The position numbers were made by a program, and so were the translations under genes. Positions 11,954 through 22,875 of a stretch of DNA of 64,000 bases are shown here, piece by piece (the stretch's first letter is position 1; the number at the start of each line of letters is the position of its first letter). Location of the stretch: assembly GCA_000310025.1 (NCBI GenBank), contig FN648236.1, positions 224,847 through 288,846 of the forward strand, given 5' to 3'. Source of the DNA: Ectocarpus siliculosus (Eukaryota > Sar > Phaeophyceae > Ectocarpales > Ectocarpaceae). The notes under the pieces were generated by a model. That model did not search any database and had not been told where the DNA came from. It worked only from the letters and a program-made list of their open reading frames with translations.

Positions 11954-12848
11954 CAACTCTCCCCGCTCTACTTGTACAATAATGGCCACAACATGGCGAG
12001 GAGCGAGTTCTTCCGAGGAGTCCACCTGCGTATCTTCGACCTATGTAATGCTGCACGACCCGCCGACATTGTCTCAATGAGACTCATAAACACTTGCACC
12101 TCCAGCTGGCATGCCCTGAGAAGCAGAATCAGCACACGGTCTGTGTGAAAGTATAGCTCCATTCACATAAAATCATAGTAGGCCAGGGTAGGTGCTCAGG
12201 CCACGGTTTGTTGTCACCCGGAGCCTCTTTGCCAAAACATTCTTGTGGCAACGCCGAATACGACGAGGAGAACAAGGTCCTGTGGGGAACAAACCAGCGC
12301 AGCACGGAGACTTACAATCGGTCTTTGCCAGCAAAGTTGTCTTGGGGAGAAGAAGACCGAAAAACTCCCTATTCTCCCGAGGAGTTACAAAAATGGTGTG
12401 GTTCTGCGTGATTCGAAGGTCCATTACAGAGAGCTTCACAGATATCCTGACAAACTGTTTCATTATCAATTGCATCTATGATACTATTTACTATAGTCTG
12501 CTCGTCCACTGGTTGGCATGAACGAGCGAAAAAGGGAGGAAGATCGCCGCTAGGACATTTTCGTAGGGGAAAGGGCCGCCCCGCACTTCGATGGGTACCC
12601 AGCAGAGGATGCTCTAGTCTCAGAACGAGGTGTACAACCGCTTTATCTGCTGGCCTACTCCAATAAAAACACTCTTGCATCCGCATGCGGCCCTTCTGCG
12701 AATAACGAACTGCGCTAACGCCCTGTTCTGTGTGGGGTTGACATACGTTCAAGGAAAGAAGACCACTCCACAGGTAGGTGTGGAGACATATTTTGGGATG
12801 TAGATGGCGGGGCAACAGTCGTCGAACGATGACAACATCAACATTTGA

Positions 12849-14198
12849 TCATGTTGGTCTACTGTAATACGAACACACCAATAATAAATATCGTTCGCAC
12901 CAAAAAATAAGATGTATCCCATTTCGCACCTTGGCCCCGTCGATCCGCTTGAGAAACCATCCCTCGTTCACAACCTTCAAATCCGGTTCGGAGTCCAACA
13001 CCTGCGGGGCCATTTCCTCCCTGCGCCCGGTGCCATCTGCGGCGTCGTTTCCTGTAGCATTCATTTCCTCAGCCTCGAAGCACATATTGCTGAATATATG
13101 GTACAAGTCCCCATGCCCGATACCCCGGCACGTGTCGTCATCCGTGACCGTCTCGCTGGGAATAGCACCATGCTTCATGGCTACATCATCGGCGTGTCCA
13201 CCACCGTTGCGATCATCTTCATGTTCGGGTCCCGACGAATGCTCAACATGTTCTTCGTTTCCAGCGGCCTCGCTCAAGGCGCCGCTAAGGCTGATGCTGC
13301 CGGCAGTGAAAGGGGGGAGGTTTCCAAGGCTGTGGTAAGTGGTGCTACTGTTGTCGAAGCCGGCCTCTTCCTGTACCATTCTCTCGAGGGATCCGAAGCC
13401 TGGGGGAGGTGCCACCACACGCGCAGTCAGCAGTGAAGCCATCGTGCCCGCTGCTATGGCTACTACCACAAGCGTCCACGCGGGGAGTCGGGCATCCTCG
13501 ATGCGCTTGTCGGGCGCCGATAAAGACCCAAACCCTTGCCGGGTATGCTTTAACTGAGACTTGCGTTGCGGGCAGAAAGCCCTTGTTGCCCGATCAGTAG
13601 ATGTCATGTTTGACGCTGCGATAAACGCCACCAGGCGCGCCTCGAAACGTGCCTCCGCCTCCTGCCGTGGGGTTGAAGTGGCCCTTGGATAGGAACAGAG
13701 TCTCGACAGCCTACTTCGCCACGCCTCGGCTTTCCCATGGCGGGTGATGATAGAGCTTCCGAGCTTCCCGCCGTCCCGTGTCACATTCAACGCCTTTGCA
13801 AGCTTTTCCTTCACCTCACTCAACTCCTGCCGGCTAAGCTCGTTTCCCATCTTGGCAACCTCAAGTCGGCGCTGCAAAGAACGGTCGTCCGCCACTTCGC
13901 CTCCTCTTCCCCTGTTCTCCAGCACAACCTCAACGCTTCGGGCACTTCGAGACACCCCGACTGCCAGTGTGGCTGTGTTTTGCTCTTTCTCCAAGCGCTC
14001 TATCGATGTGGTGGGAAGGGATCCAAGCTTCTGGGCTCTCGAGCATAGGCTTTCCAGCTGCTCTGTCTTCGAATTGCTGTCTGCTGTTTTGGTGAAATGC
14101 ACTCGCTGGATCTCCCCAGGGGTGTCGGTCAACTTTGCTTGCTGCTGCCCTCTCCCCATGTTCTTCGTTGTGGGTGTGAATGCCTTTTCCACCGCCAT
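12849..14198 (-). CDS. Unknown coiled-coil, single-pass membrane protein (449 codons)
   Basis: I do not recognise this protein. The single-frame product has a polar N-terminus, a charged helical stretch at about residues 102-136 (repeated E/K/R/L spacing, RRLEVAKMGNELSRQELSEV) suggesting a coiled coil, and a basic middle. One hydrophobic segment lies at about 239-259 (LPAWTLVVVAIAAGTMASLL), followed by an acidic, His/Gly-rich stretch near 310-350. Near the C-terminus is a motif EGWFLKRIDGAKVRNG. A broken copy in the right arm (about 16370-16995) preserves the sequence around the membrane segment and the C-terminal motif, including EGAFLTRIHGTKVQN. So this was a real gene in the ancestral unit. 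It may lack its first exon, and the last 20 residues may be intron read-through. Whether it is expressed is unknown. Confidence 0.5.
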   Translation of the reverse strand: MAVEKAFTPTTKNMGRGQQQAKLTDTPGEIQRVHFTKTADSNSKTEQLESLCSRAQKLGSLPTTSIERLEKEQNTATLAVGVSRSARSVEVVLENRGRGGEVADDRSLQRRLEVAKMGNELSRQELSEVKEKLAKALNVTRDGGKLGSSIITRHGKAEAWRSRLSRLCSYPRATSTPRQEAEARFEARLVAFIAASNMTSTDRATRAFCPQRKSQLKHTRQGFGSLSAPDKRIEDARLPAWTLVVVAIAAGTMASLLTARVVAPPPGFGSLERMVQEEAGFDNSSTTYHSLGNLPPFTAGSISLSGALSEAAGNEEHVEHSSGPEHEDDRNGGGHADDVAMKHGAIPSETVTDDDTCRGIGHGDLYHIFSNMCFEAEEMNATGNDAADGTGRREEMAPQVLDSEPDLKVVNEGWFLKRIDGAKVRNGIHLIFWCERYLLLVCSYYSRPT

Positions 14199-16289
14199 AG
14201 CTGTAGCTGCCGTTTCGTTCAGCGGGACGAACGATCATTTCACCCAAGGGGTGAGATGTGGGCACCATTTGGTCATAGGAACGGAGTGAAAAATGACATC
14301 TTCGGCTACCCAATGGCATTGATGTGTAATCCCTCTAGAAGCACAAGAGTGAGAGGATGGGTGCAACGCATCTTGTGTAGCATAGAGATATTGGACGGTT
14401 ACCTGGGGCGACCTACAGTAAAATGACTTCAGTCTACGTGTTGATGACAACACGATCAGCTCGCTCCCGTTGCCCAATGTCAACCTCTCCCTCATGCACA
14501 GAACAAGAGGTAAAATCAAGCAAGGCACTGACCTGTAGGTGCTCACCTGTTTATTGTGCGCCAGCCTCTTTATTGTGTGATGTTCTTGTGTGCGTGTGAT
14601 GGTCTGGAGTTGACTTTTTGCGGTGCAATTGCGGTTCGTTGGGTCGGTGGGGGGTTCCGTGGTTGTCGGTTCTACTGTACTTACAGGATGCCTGGACCTA
14701 CTCTATACTTCTATACGGTGTCGGTTGTGCAGAACACCGCAGCACAGAAGCAGAGTGTGATACCCGCCGACGCCGCGAGCCGTCGCAGACTCCAGACTCC
14801 AGACAGACATAGAAGAGCGGGAGCGACAAGAGAAGCTGGGACAAGGGATGTCCACTATGAACATGCCGGGGGCTCTCCAGTGTCGGATCTCGTGCCTGAG
14901 GCGTACCGCGGATGTACCTGGAATGGTCCGCCGTCCGCCGTCAAGACAATTCCGCCGCGCTGCGAGCGGCCTCGCACCAGCCTCCGGGCCAAGCATCAAC
15001 CCGCGACATACACTACTGCGGGGGCTTCGAAGACGGGTCATCTTATGATCCTTGTTTAAAGGTGAACCCCAAGCTCTCATCGATACATTAGCCCCACATT
15101 TGCCATTTGCGTCTCAGGTTGTCTCGGCTACAGACTTATTATTTTGCCGCATTTTTTTTCCCCGTGTTTTTTTTGTGTTTCCAAAGTGTTTCCGACCTTT
15201 TTTGGCACACCATCGCAATAATAGCCCACTAACCGTCATGTATGACGGCGCCCCAGAGTAGCAATAATCCTGATAGGTCCTTCCCGCTGAAGAAACGAAC
15301 GGAAAGGAAGGTGTGCGTGATGTTCTGAACAGGGAAAATAGCGTGTGAGAAATGTTCGTACTCAGTAATAACCAGGTTTTTTTCCGATATGGGACTCTCG
15401 CCCACACAGGCCCCACGGGCAACCAGTGTGGCACGCGCACACCCACCTGGCGCCACCCTGGGTCTATGTAGGCTGCTGAAACAAGACCACGCAGTATGTA
15501 TACGTTTGTACATGGTTCCACAGTCTAGGTGCTGGCTACGAGGGCCACCTTTCACGGTGACTTGGAGGCAGCTCTTGTTGAACACACGGATTTGGGGGGT
15601 GTATCAACATATGACGGGCGGTTGTGCGACTTGAACCAAACAACGGACACAAATAGCTAAACAGTGTCGCTGACTTTCTGCAGCATCCATAAGATCTACT
15701 TCATAGTTCAAGCCTCCTGGATGGAGAAATACGCAGACAAATATACGGTGGCTCTGGGCCTTCTTCACAGTCTTTTGCCAAGACGATCTTCACCCGGGTC
15801 TCCGCAAGTCAATACAGTAGCATCGGAACATGGTGGCAGGGAGGAAAAGAAGAAAATAACTACAGTAGTGAGCCAGAGAGGAGATAAATTTGGGGCTTGA
15901 TACGATATGATGGGCGGGCCCCTACTGCAATAACAATGAACAACCCTCGTATGTGGCACCTCTGTTGGGGACCAAATCGAAGTTTCACCTGCTGTTTGAG
16001 TATACGAAGTATATTTCTTGTGGTTAAACAACGACAGAGCGCTAATCGAGGCATGTCGTGTAGCCTTAGGTTTGGTGATGGTTCGCAAGGCGTGCTGATT
16101 ATTGGCATCTCTTTCCCGGGGAAGCAATAAAAATTCAACACTTGAATCTATCTGGGCAAGCAGCAGTCGAGGGGTCCACACGGATGCAGTATCAGGCATC
16201 CCGCTCTGTCTTACAACAGCCGGCCGCTGAGAAAGATCAAGGCGATTGACGAGACACACCAAAACCTTTCATAGTGCCTCGATCGTTGC
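14199..16289. other. Spacer between the inverted arms, no gene recognised
   Basis: Open frames are present on both strands (the longest at 14556-15059), but none resembles a known family and none is matched in the arms. The region holds T-runs at 15149-15175 and 15376-15385. It may contain the start of the 12849-14198 gene or its promoter, but no signal is distinctive. Confidence 0.45.
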
Positions 16290-16369
16290 GTGGGGGCAGA
16301 TTGTCTCCACAGATGCCATCCCTACCTTACCGGCGCCGGCCTGAATTTGTAGCGAAACCCAAGCGACAC

Positions 16370-16995
16370 CAGGATGTACGATTTTTTGTTTTGTACCCCG
16401 GCCTAAGCTCTGAGTACTTACCCCATCGGCCCGGCGTGCGTGGTCACCCCTGTCCGTAACTCGCGTACTTGTGGTTACACCGCCCCCAGGGCTCAGATCT
16501 CTCAGGACAAGGATGAAGGAAGAGCCCTACTTCGGCAATAGTGCCAAAAGTTAGCTTTGGAGGGCTCACCTCGACCAGTGCTAGTATCGTCCACGTTCGT
16601 CGCGCCTCGAGCGAGACCGCTGGAGACGAAGAACGCGTCATTCGCCGGGACCCGAACATGGAGATGATTTCGATGGCGGGGGATACTCCGATGAGGCACT
16701 CATGAAAGACGGTGCTACTCCCAGAGAGAGAGTCATGCATGACGGATCGTGCTGGAGCGGTATCGACCGAAGGGAAGCAGCCTACGGCGGCTACGTGTGC
16801 GTCGGTGTTGGGGAAATGGATCCTGGGAGGTTCAACGCCTGAGGCTACTGTGGAGGGCACCGGGTACGGGAGGACATGGCCTCGCGGGTGTGGGACTCCC
16901 AACCGGCTGTGACGGTTGTGGCGAGGGAGCGTTTCTCACCCGGATCCACGGGACCAAGGTGCAGAACCAGCCTTCTGAAATTGTCATCTTTGGGT
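16370..16995 (+). pseudogene. Broken copy of the coiled-coil membrane-protein gene
   Basis: On the plus strand this segment matches the coding strand of 12849-14198 from just before the membrane segment to the C-terminal motif. The region that encodes the membrane segment in the left copy is recognisable around 16441-16500 but interrupted by frame changes. The motif around 16921-16965 translates to GEGAFLTRIHGTKVQNQ in one frame, while the sequence upstream needs other frames. No full-length open frame remains. Confidence 0.7.
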
Positions 16996-18923
16996 CCGAC
17001 TTTTGTGTATTGTTTGTGCACGAACTGATGTTACTGTTGACGTTGTCATCGGTAGATGACTCTTTTCTGGCTGTTTCTAACAGTGTTTATGTCCATCTCC
17101 GCAGCTGTGAACCGATCATGTCTTCCTTGACGAATACTTATGTCAACCTAACACGGCACGGTGTCCGATCGTTCCAGTCCGTTATTTGCACACGGGCCAT
17201 CGTGTAACATGCTGTTCTGAGTAGGCCAGCAGGTAAAACAGGTTATTCGTGTAACACCTCGGTCCGAGACAGTATCTATCTCTCCTCTTGGGGTATTTTT
17301 CGCCGAAGTGGGAGACGGGCCGTTCCCCTACGAAGTATAAGTATCGGTGAAGCTTCCCGCCTTTAAATTTCGAAGTCACACAGAAACAACGACCCAGTTT
17401 TTTCCCTCGGACTTTTAGCGGGAGATTGTTTTGCGATTCTTGGCCGAAGATCATTTTGTTGGGAAAAGATCGAGTGCAATCGCGTTGCTGCGTGGTGTGT
17501 TCCACAGGATCCGTTTCTCCTCCCCGTAGTCGGCAATGTCACAAGAATTTATTGGCGAAGAGGCTTCGGGTGAGAATGCCTCGCGGCCTGAACACCTACC
17601 TGGCCAGCTACTACATGGATGGAATGGCCATTAACGCCAAACGGTGCTCTAATTCTACGTCTCAGTGCATACCGGCGGGAAGGCACAAGGTTACATCAGT
17701 CTTGCTGAAATGATGTCGACGGGTTGTGCAGCAGTAGCCCGAGGATAGGAGGATGCTCTCTGGGGGGGGAATCGACCAGCGTCGTAATGCGACTGGTGTG
17801 GAAATGGGAGGGGGGGGGTGCATTGGGAGAATTACTACCGAGCAAGCATCAACTGCGTCGGGGCGTGCATGATGTCTGCTCCTCAAGCCGAACTGTGCCA
17901 CATCACAGCTATATTTCTGATACGTATACTTGAACGGCCTGAGACCTGTACCGGCGTGCACTCCACTTGGTATTTTGTCGTGTTACCGTTTACCGCAGTA
18001 GGTTTTCTCCGTGATGGAGTATCTTCCAGTGATTCTCGTTTGGTCGTGACTTTGAGTTGATCAAACGGATCAAGGCGTAACGAAAGTAATGTGAACACAT
18101 GACGAAATCCTGCGAAAGTCCTCATTCATGCCGGGTCATGACTAGTCTACAAATGTTTTTTTGTTTGTTTTGAGGGAAGACCACGCGACACCGTTCTTGC
18201 ACTGGAAGGCCGACCATCTTCCACGGCGAACCCTCATTCCCTTGTTCCGCTTGGGTAGTCTACAAACGCTAATTCCTGCCAACAGGTGCGATGTCTAACT
18301 GCCACCGTTTTTGTTCGACCGACCTATCTCGTGATATACGATATATACAATGTGCAGAACAATTGAACTATCTCATACAGGTTGAAATGCACACCCAATG
18401 TAGACAAATCGGAAGTTTCTGACTATCCGGACGCGGGTCTCATCAACCCCCATCTCTCCTGAGTCCATTTTTGTTCAGCAACCATGTGACCCACCAGCTA
18501 ACAATCGTTTGATCATGTTCGAGGGCGGGCCACGATGAAGTTCCCGTCGGCATGCCACTCTCCTCACCAGCCCTGCTGAAGAGTCCGTACAGCGACCGCA
18601 TCTCGCTTCACGTTTGTTGCATTCGCACGAATCTGATTCAGTCCATAGACTAGGGAGTGATGCAGGTTGTCTGCAACTGTACCTTCTGTTCCACCGTACC
18701 AGTAAGATCGTCAGGATCGTGCTTTGAGTCCTTACGTGTGTTCCTCATGGCGCCCTAAATATTGATTCGCCATGAACTAAATAGACTAAACCATTAGTCT
18801 TGTCTCCAAAAAGCATGGTTGCTGGAGTCACTGCCCCAGCCGCCACAGCATCGTGCCCAAACATATCACAGCAACTAGAGCTGCGGGCTACACCGGACAC
18901 ATCGCACCCTACTGTGGATGGCA

Positions 18924-20152
18924 TCACAGGTAGCTCACAATCCTCCGGAAGACACCCTCCTCTCCGAACTCCATCAGCCAAGCCATCACACCGACCCACT
19001 CCTAGCGAAGCGCACCATCACCTTCGCCGCAACCCGCAGTCGTGCGGCTGCTCTGGGCATTGGCGGCGTCCTTCTCGTCGACAAGCTTGCTCACAAGGCG
19101 AGCACGACTGTATTTGGCTGCAGTCATGTTCCCGCTCTCTTCGCTGACTTGCTGTCGCCACCGCGCCCTACCGGGATGAAAACGGCACAAGACTAGCAGG
19201 CCGTGACGGCGCCAGGCTCTGTCGGTAGGGGCGGTGGTGAACAGCTGTTGGACACGTTGATGTTCTCTGGTGGCGCGCTGAGATTCCTGGACGCCTTGCG
19301 CAATCGATCCGAAGTCTAAGATAGCCAAGCCAAATTGACCGGGTTTTCGGCCGCTGTCGTCTGTCATACCTTCGTCAGCACCCCACTTCAAGAGATCTAC
19401 CATCTCCACGGCACGGTGCCTTGCAGGAAACGACGTTACCGCAAACAGGGGGGTCCTCTGGTGCGTGTTTGTCATGTTCACTTCAGCACCACACCTCAAC
19501 AGAGCGCGAGCGGCTTGGAGACGGCGCCAGACAGCCGCAACATGAAGAGGTGATGTTCCTTCGACACTCTTTTGATTGATGCTTGCTCCTGCCTTGGTAA
19601 GCGCATCGATCACCTGAGCAGAACCTCCATAGGCGGCACAATCTAGGGGTGTGGAGCCGTCCGCGTTCGCCGTGTTCACATTCACCCCGTGCTCAATCAG
19701 CACCTTCATAACTCCTGCACGGCCATTTTCGGCGTCCACCTCCAAGGCTGACAATTGATAGGTGCCGAAACGAGCACCAGCGTCAGCTCCAGTAGCCAAC
19801 AGGGCCCCTGTCAAGCCGACATGGCCCGCTTGGGCTGCAACATGCATAGCTCGGCGTCCCACACCGTCCTGCGCCTCGAGCACAGCTCCCTTGAGGAGAA
19901 GCAGCTGCACCATCCCCACTTCGCCTACACCCGCAGCAATGTGGAGAGCGGTGAAGCCGCCTTCATCCTGGGTGCTACCAAGCGCTCCGTTCTCTTAAGA
20001 TGTTTGCAACGATGGTCTTGTGGCCACACCGAGTAGCCGTGTAGTGAGCCTGCCCACACCACCTCTTCACAGCAGCGCCCATGCGCCGCCCTAGCCTGTT
20101 GTTCACGGGACATGGCATGATCTGGAACGAGTGGGACCGCACGCGTAGCCAT
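18924..20152 (-). pseudogene. Ankyrin-repeat protein pseudogene (right copy)
   Basis: Inverted counterpart of 9043-10274. A candidate ATG at 20152 begins MATRAVPLVPDHAMSREQQ, like the left copy. Codons from 19919 down to 19002 give an uninterrupted ankyrin block (AMHVAAQAGHVGLTGALLA, DGSTPLDCAAYGGSAQVIDA, TSPLHVAAVWRRLQAA) plus most of the C-terminal domain. Lesions relative to the left copy are a two-base loss near 20050, a one-base gain near 20008, and a TAC to TAG change at 19002-19004 that removes the last 25 or so codons (the ancestral stop would lie at 18924-18926). The damaged positions differ from those in the left copy, so each decayed after the duplication. Confidence 0.8.
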
Positions 20153-20385
20153 TATCTTGCCCAAATGTTTCTCTCGGTGTCGTGTGTTTGCCAACTTGTC
20201 AGTGCTCCGTGTGTGAGCGCCAGACCCCCTCGTTGTCCGTGTCGTCATCTCTCCTCTCGCTCGAGACACACGGCAGCACGAGGTTTCCGTGTATCACACC
20301 ATTTTTTACCATCCCACCCAATCCGTCATTGTACCAGTTGTGAGACCCCCTCCGCATCAACGTTTCCTTTGGGAGGGGCATCATT

Positions 20386-22875
20386 TGGTCCCTCTCCCCG
20401 AAGACACTGTAGCACCTTTTGACAGCTCATGCGTACTTCTACATGAATCCGCAGGTGATACTGAACCACCCTGCGTTGTAAGACTCACAAGGAACGATAT
20501 CGCAAATATGTTCACACAGCAATGAATGATGGAGCAAATGTTTTCCCCCGTGTCGACTCTAGAAACATATTTTGAATGAGAGATAAGCCTCTCCATAATG
20601 CATGTGAACGGTATGTCTACTCCTGTACTTAAAATTCGCAGCCTTTGATGGATATTCTGTTCCATTATTTTTTTTCCTCCGTTGTCATTCACGCACGTAG
20701 AACACATACCAAATATATGGCGAAAATATTTCTAAAACAGATATGGCCAACCGCCGTACGAGCGGGCCTTCATTAAAGCTTCACCTACTCTTGTACATAT
20801 ACCCCGTTGAGCTTGCGACGGAGTGAATCGTTCATCGAGGCAATGTTGGATGTGTTACGGCAGAGCGTTTAATATATTTCGGATGTTACCCGTATCCCCA
20901 TGAGCTCACCGGTTGGTCGTCGCAGTACCGTACTCCATTCCAGGCTTGACTGTCAGGCATGCCCCATCAATACACTCACATCGTAGCTGAGCTACATGTT
21001 CCGGGTGCAGACCGCAGTAGCACACAGGCAATAGTATTAATTGCGCGAAATTTTTGAAGGCCGGAATTCTCCCAGCTTGTGAACATGTCAAACTCCAAGG
21101 TACTGTTTGTGGGTCTGGATGTACCCGCACATCACACTTGCAAACCCCCTGCGTCCTTTGCTACCGCTATCTACCGGCGAACGGGGTCAATGGTAGTCCT
21201 TTGTCTCCAAAGCACGTTGGTATTGGTTTGGAAGTACCACGAGCATTTTATCTCCATCCGTGACAATTGAGGGGGATAAGGACTGCAAGCATTCCTACAG
21301 ATTGCCCAAGTTTTCTCCTGCTAATAACCTAAGGTAACGGAGAGCACGAAATAAACAGGTCCCCGAGAAGGTGACAAAGTTCGTTTCCTGGATTAATCTT
21401 CACTGCACGCACAAAATCAAATATTGCCAGTAGATGTCGAAATATGGTCACGCCATAGTGATATTGTAGGCCATACATGTGCTTGTGCTCTTTCTTACCC
21501 GCAACAGATAGGGAAGTTTCAACCCCAATGGAATTCATTCCTCTTCGCAGGAAGTCTGTCTATCACTCTCAAACATAATTGCTACGATGAAACGCGATTT
21601 GATGTGATTGCACGACTCAATGAATTCATTGCTGTGGATGTAGAGCCAGTTTCGAAATGATGGTAATTCTCAACAACCAAGGTATGTCACAGGCTATTCG
21701 GCTCAGGTCCGTCCATCGATTTGAGCTACGCTTTCTCTTTGCAACAAAATGGAGTAGGCCGTCCATTCACTCCATTACTAGCTAGAGTATGGGGCCTCGC
21801 AGCTGCCGAGTTTGTGCACAATGTCCGATAACCACTCAGAATGCCACAGGCAAAGTGCCAATATGGAGAGAGCACCTTTTACCCCCTTTTCCCATTCACG
21901 TACCTAGACGTTTGTTGAAGACAGTGCAAATATTTGTTGGACGTATTGCGTGAAGAGTCGACCAGCGCTTTCGTTGCAAAGAGAAGCCGGAAGAAAATTT
22001 GTCCATTGCGCTGGAAACTCGAGCAGCAGGTAGAGCGAAACGTTTGGCTTGCTACAGGTAGAGGGTGCTGGTTGGCTCTTTTCCATACAAGGCATCAGCG
22101 ATCTCTCGAAATCGTGTGTGACGGCCAATCTACAGAATGAGAAAACATCTTCCTATACGCGTAGTTGAGCCTGGGCTGCAAACTTATGGCTTTGAACAAT
22201 ATTTCCGAAATGCATGCCTCGATCTACACAAATAGAGAAACCGCAGGTTGAACGCAAGACATTCGTTGACTTACACTTCGTGAAGTGCTATTTGTGATGT
22301 TCGTGTGAGATGGAAGCGAACATTATGAATCGGGATGAGCGAACTCGGACAATTGATGGGTCTTGTTTGCACTCGTCAAAGTCTGACATGGAATCGAAGT
22401 ATCCGGTGAAAGCCCGAGGAAACCTGGGATTCTGTCGTATGACCAAGTGAAACGAGTTGTTCAAAAAGCGTCCGCAGGGAACGGAGGAAGTGGGCACACT
22501 GACGCGCGTCAATAGCAGACATTGAAAAGTGCTTCGCCATCGATAAGACGTTGTTCGGACCTTAGGGAATTCGTAGATTGTCGGTCGATGACACCACCAG
22601 ATTCTCCTCCCTCTTGGCAAGGTTTCTGGGGGTATACTCTTCTGAGAGGCGTGGAGCAGGTTGATTTATCCCATACGTCTAGATGACTCAAATTGTCTAC
22701 GAGCCCTCATCAATCGTGCAACCTCTCTAGGCTGAGTCTCTGTAGTGTACTTCCCCGTGATGTACAACGCGTCACGCTGAGCGTATTCCGAGTTCCCGGA
22801 CACCGCACAAGGATCGCAGCTTCTTTCAAACTCAAGATCATGTTCAGTAGCTCGTGCCCTTTACTTCGAGCCGGT
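20386..22875. other. Intergenic region, no gene recognised
   Basis: Short open frames occur on both strands (for example 21424-21660 plus and 22288-22620 minus), but none is recognisable or has a matching second copy. The stretch next to 22876 must include the 3' untranslated region of the dynein gene. I see no clear polyadenylation signal. Confidence 0.45.

Larger units (their letters stand above)
8865..13630 (+). repeat. Left arm of a large diverged inverted duplication
   Basis: When the right arm (about 16290-20385) is reverse-complemented it aligns with this arm through nearly all of its length. Matching landmarks, left versus right: the ankyrin gene (9043-10274 / 20152-18924); GAGATCCGGTCGCTGTACGG near 10720 / about 18600; GCGAGATAGGT near 10998 / about 18335; GTGGTCTTCCCT near 11143 / about 18180; the CTGCACGACCCG block near 12050 / about 17730; TGGCCAGG near 12181 / about 17605; and the coding segment of the membrane-protein gene (12900-13560 / about 16985-16370). 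The arms differ by many substitutions and indels and in length, so this is an old duplication rather than a recent palindrome. Ends are approximate. Confidence 0.8.
16290..20385 (-). repeat. Right arm of the inverted duplication
   Basis: The reverse complement aligns with about 8865-13630. The order of elements is mirrored: degenerate membrane-protein gene (inner), non-coding middle, ankyrin pseudogene (outer). Similarity begins near AACTGGTACAATGACGG-type sequence at about 20345-20325, which matches CAGCTGGTACACAGATGG at 8861-8880. It fades below about 16300. It lacks the telomeric tract of the left arm. Confidence 0.8.

Noticed and set aside
14556-15059. A 167-codon open frame in the spacer of the inverted duplication
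   Set aside because: No recognisable motif, no second copy and no plausible domain pattern, so it was not called as a gene.
8865-20385. A recent perfect palindrome or assembly artefact
   Set aside because: The arms differ by many substitutions, indels and independent lesions, so they are a genuine old duplication and not a duplicated contig end.
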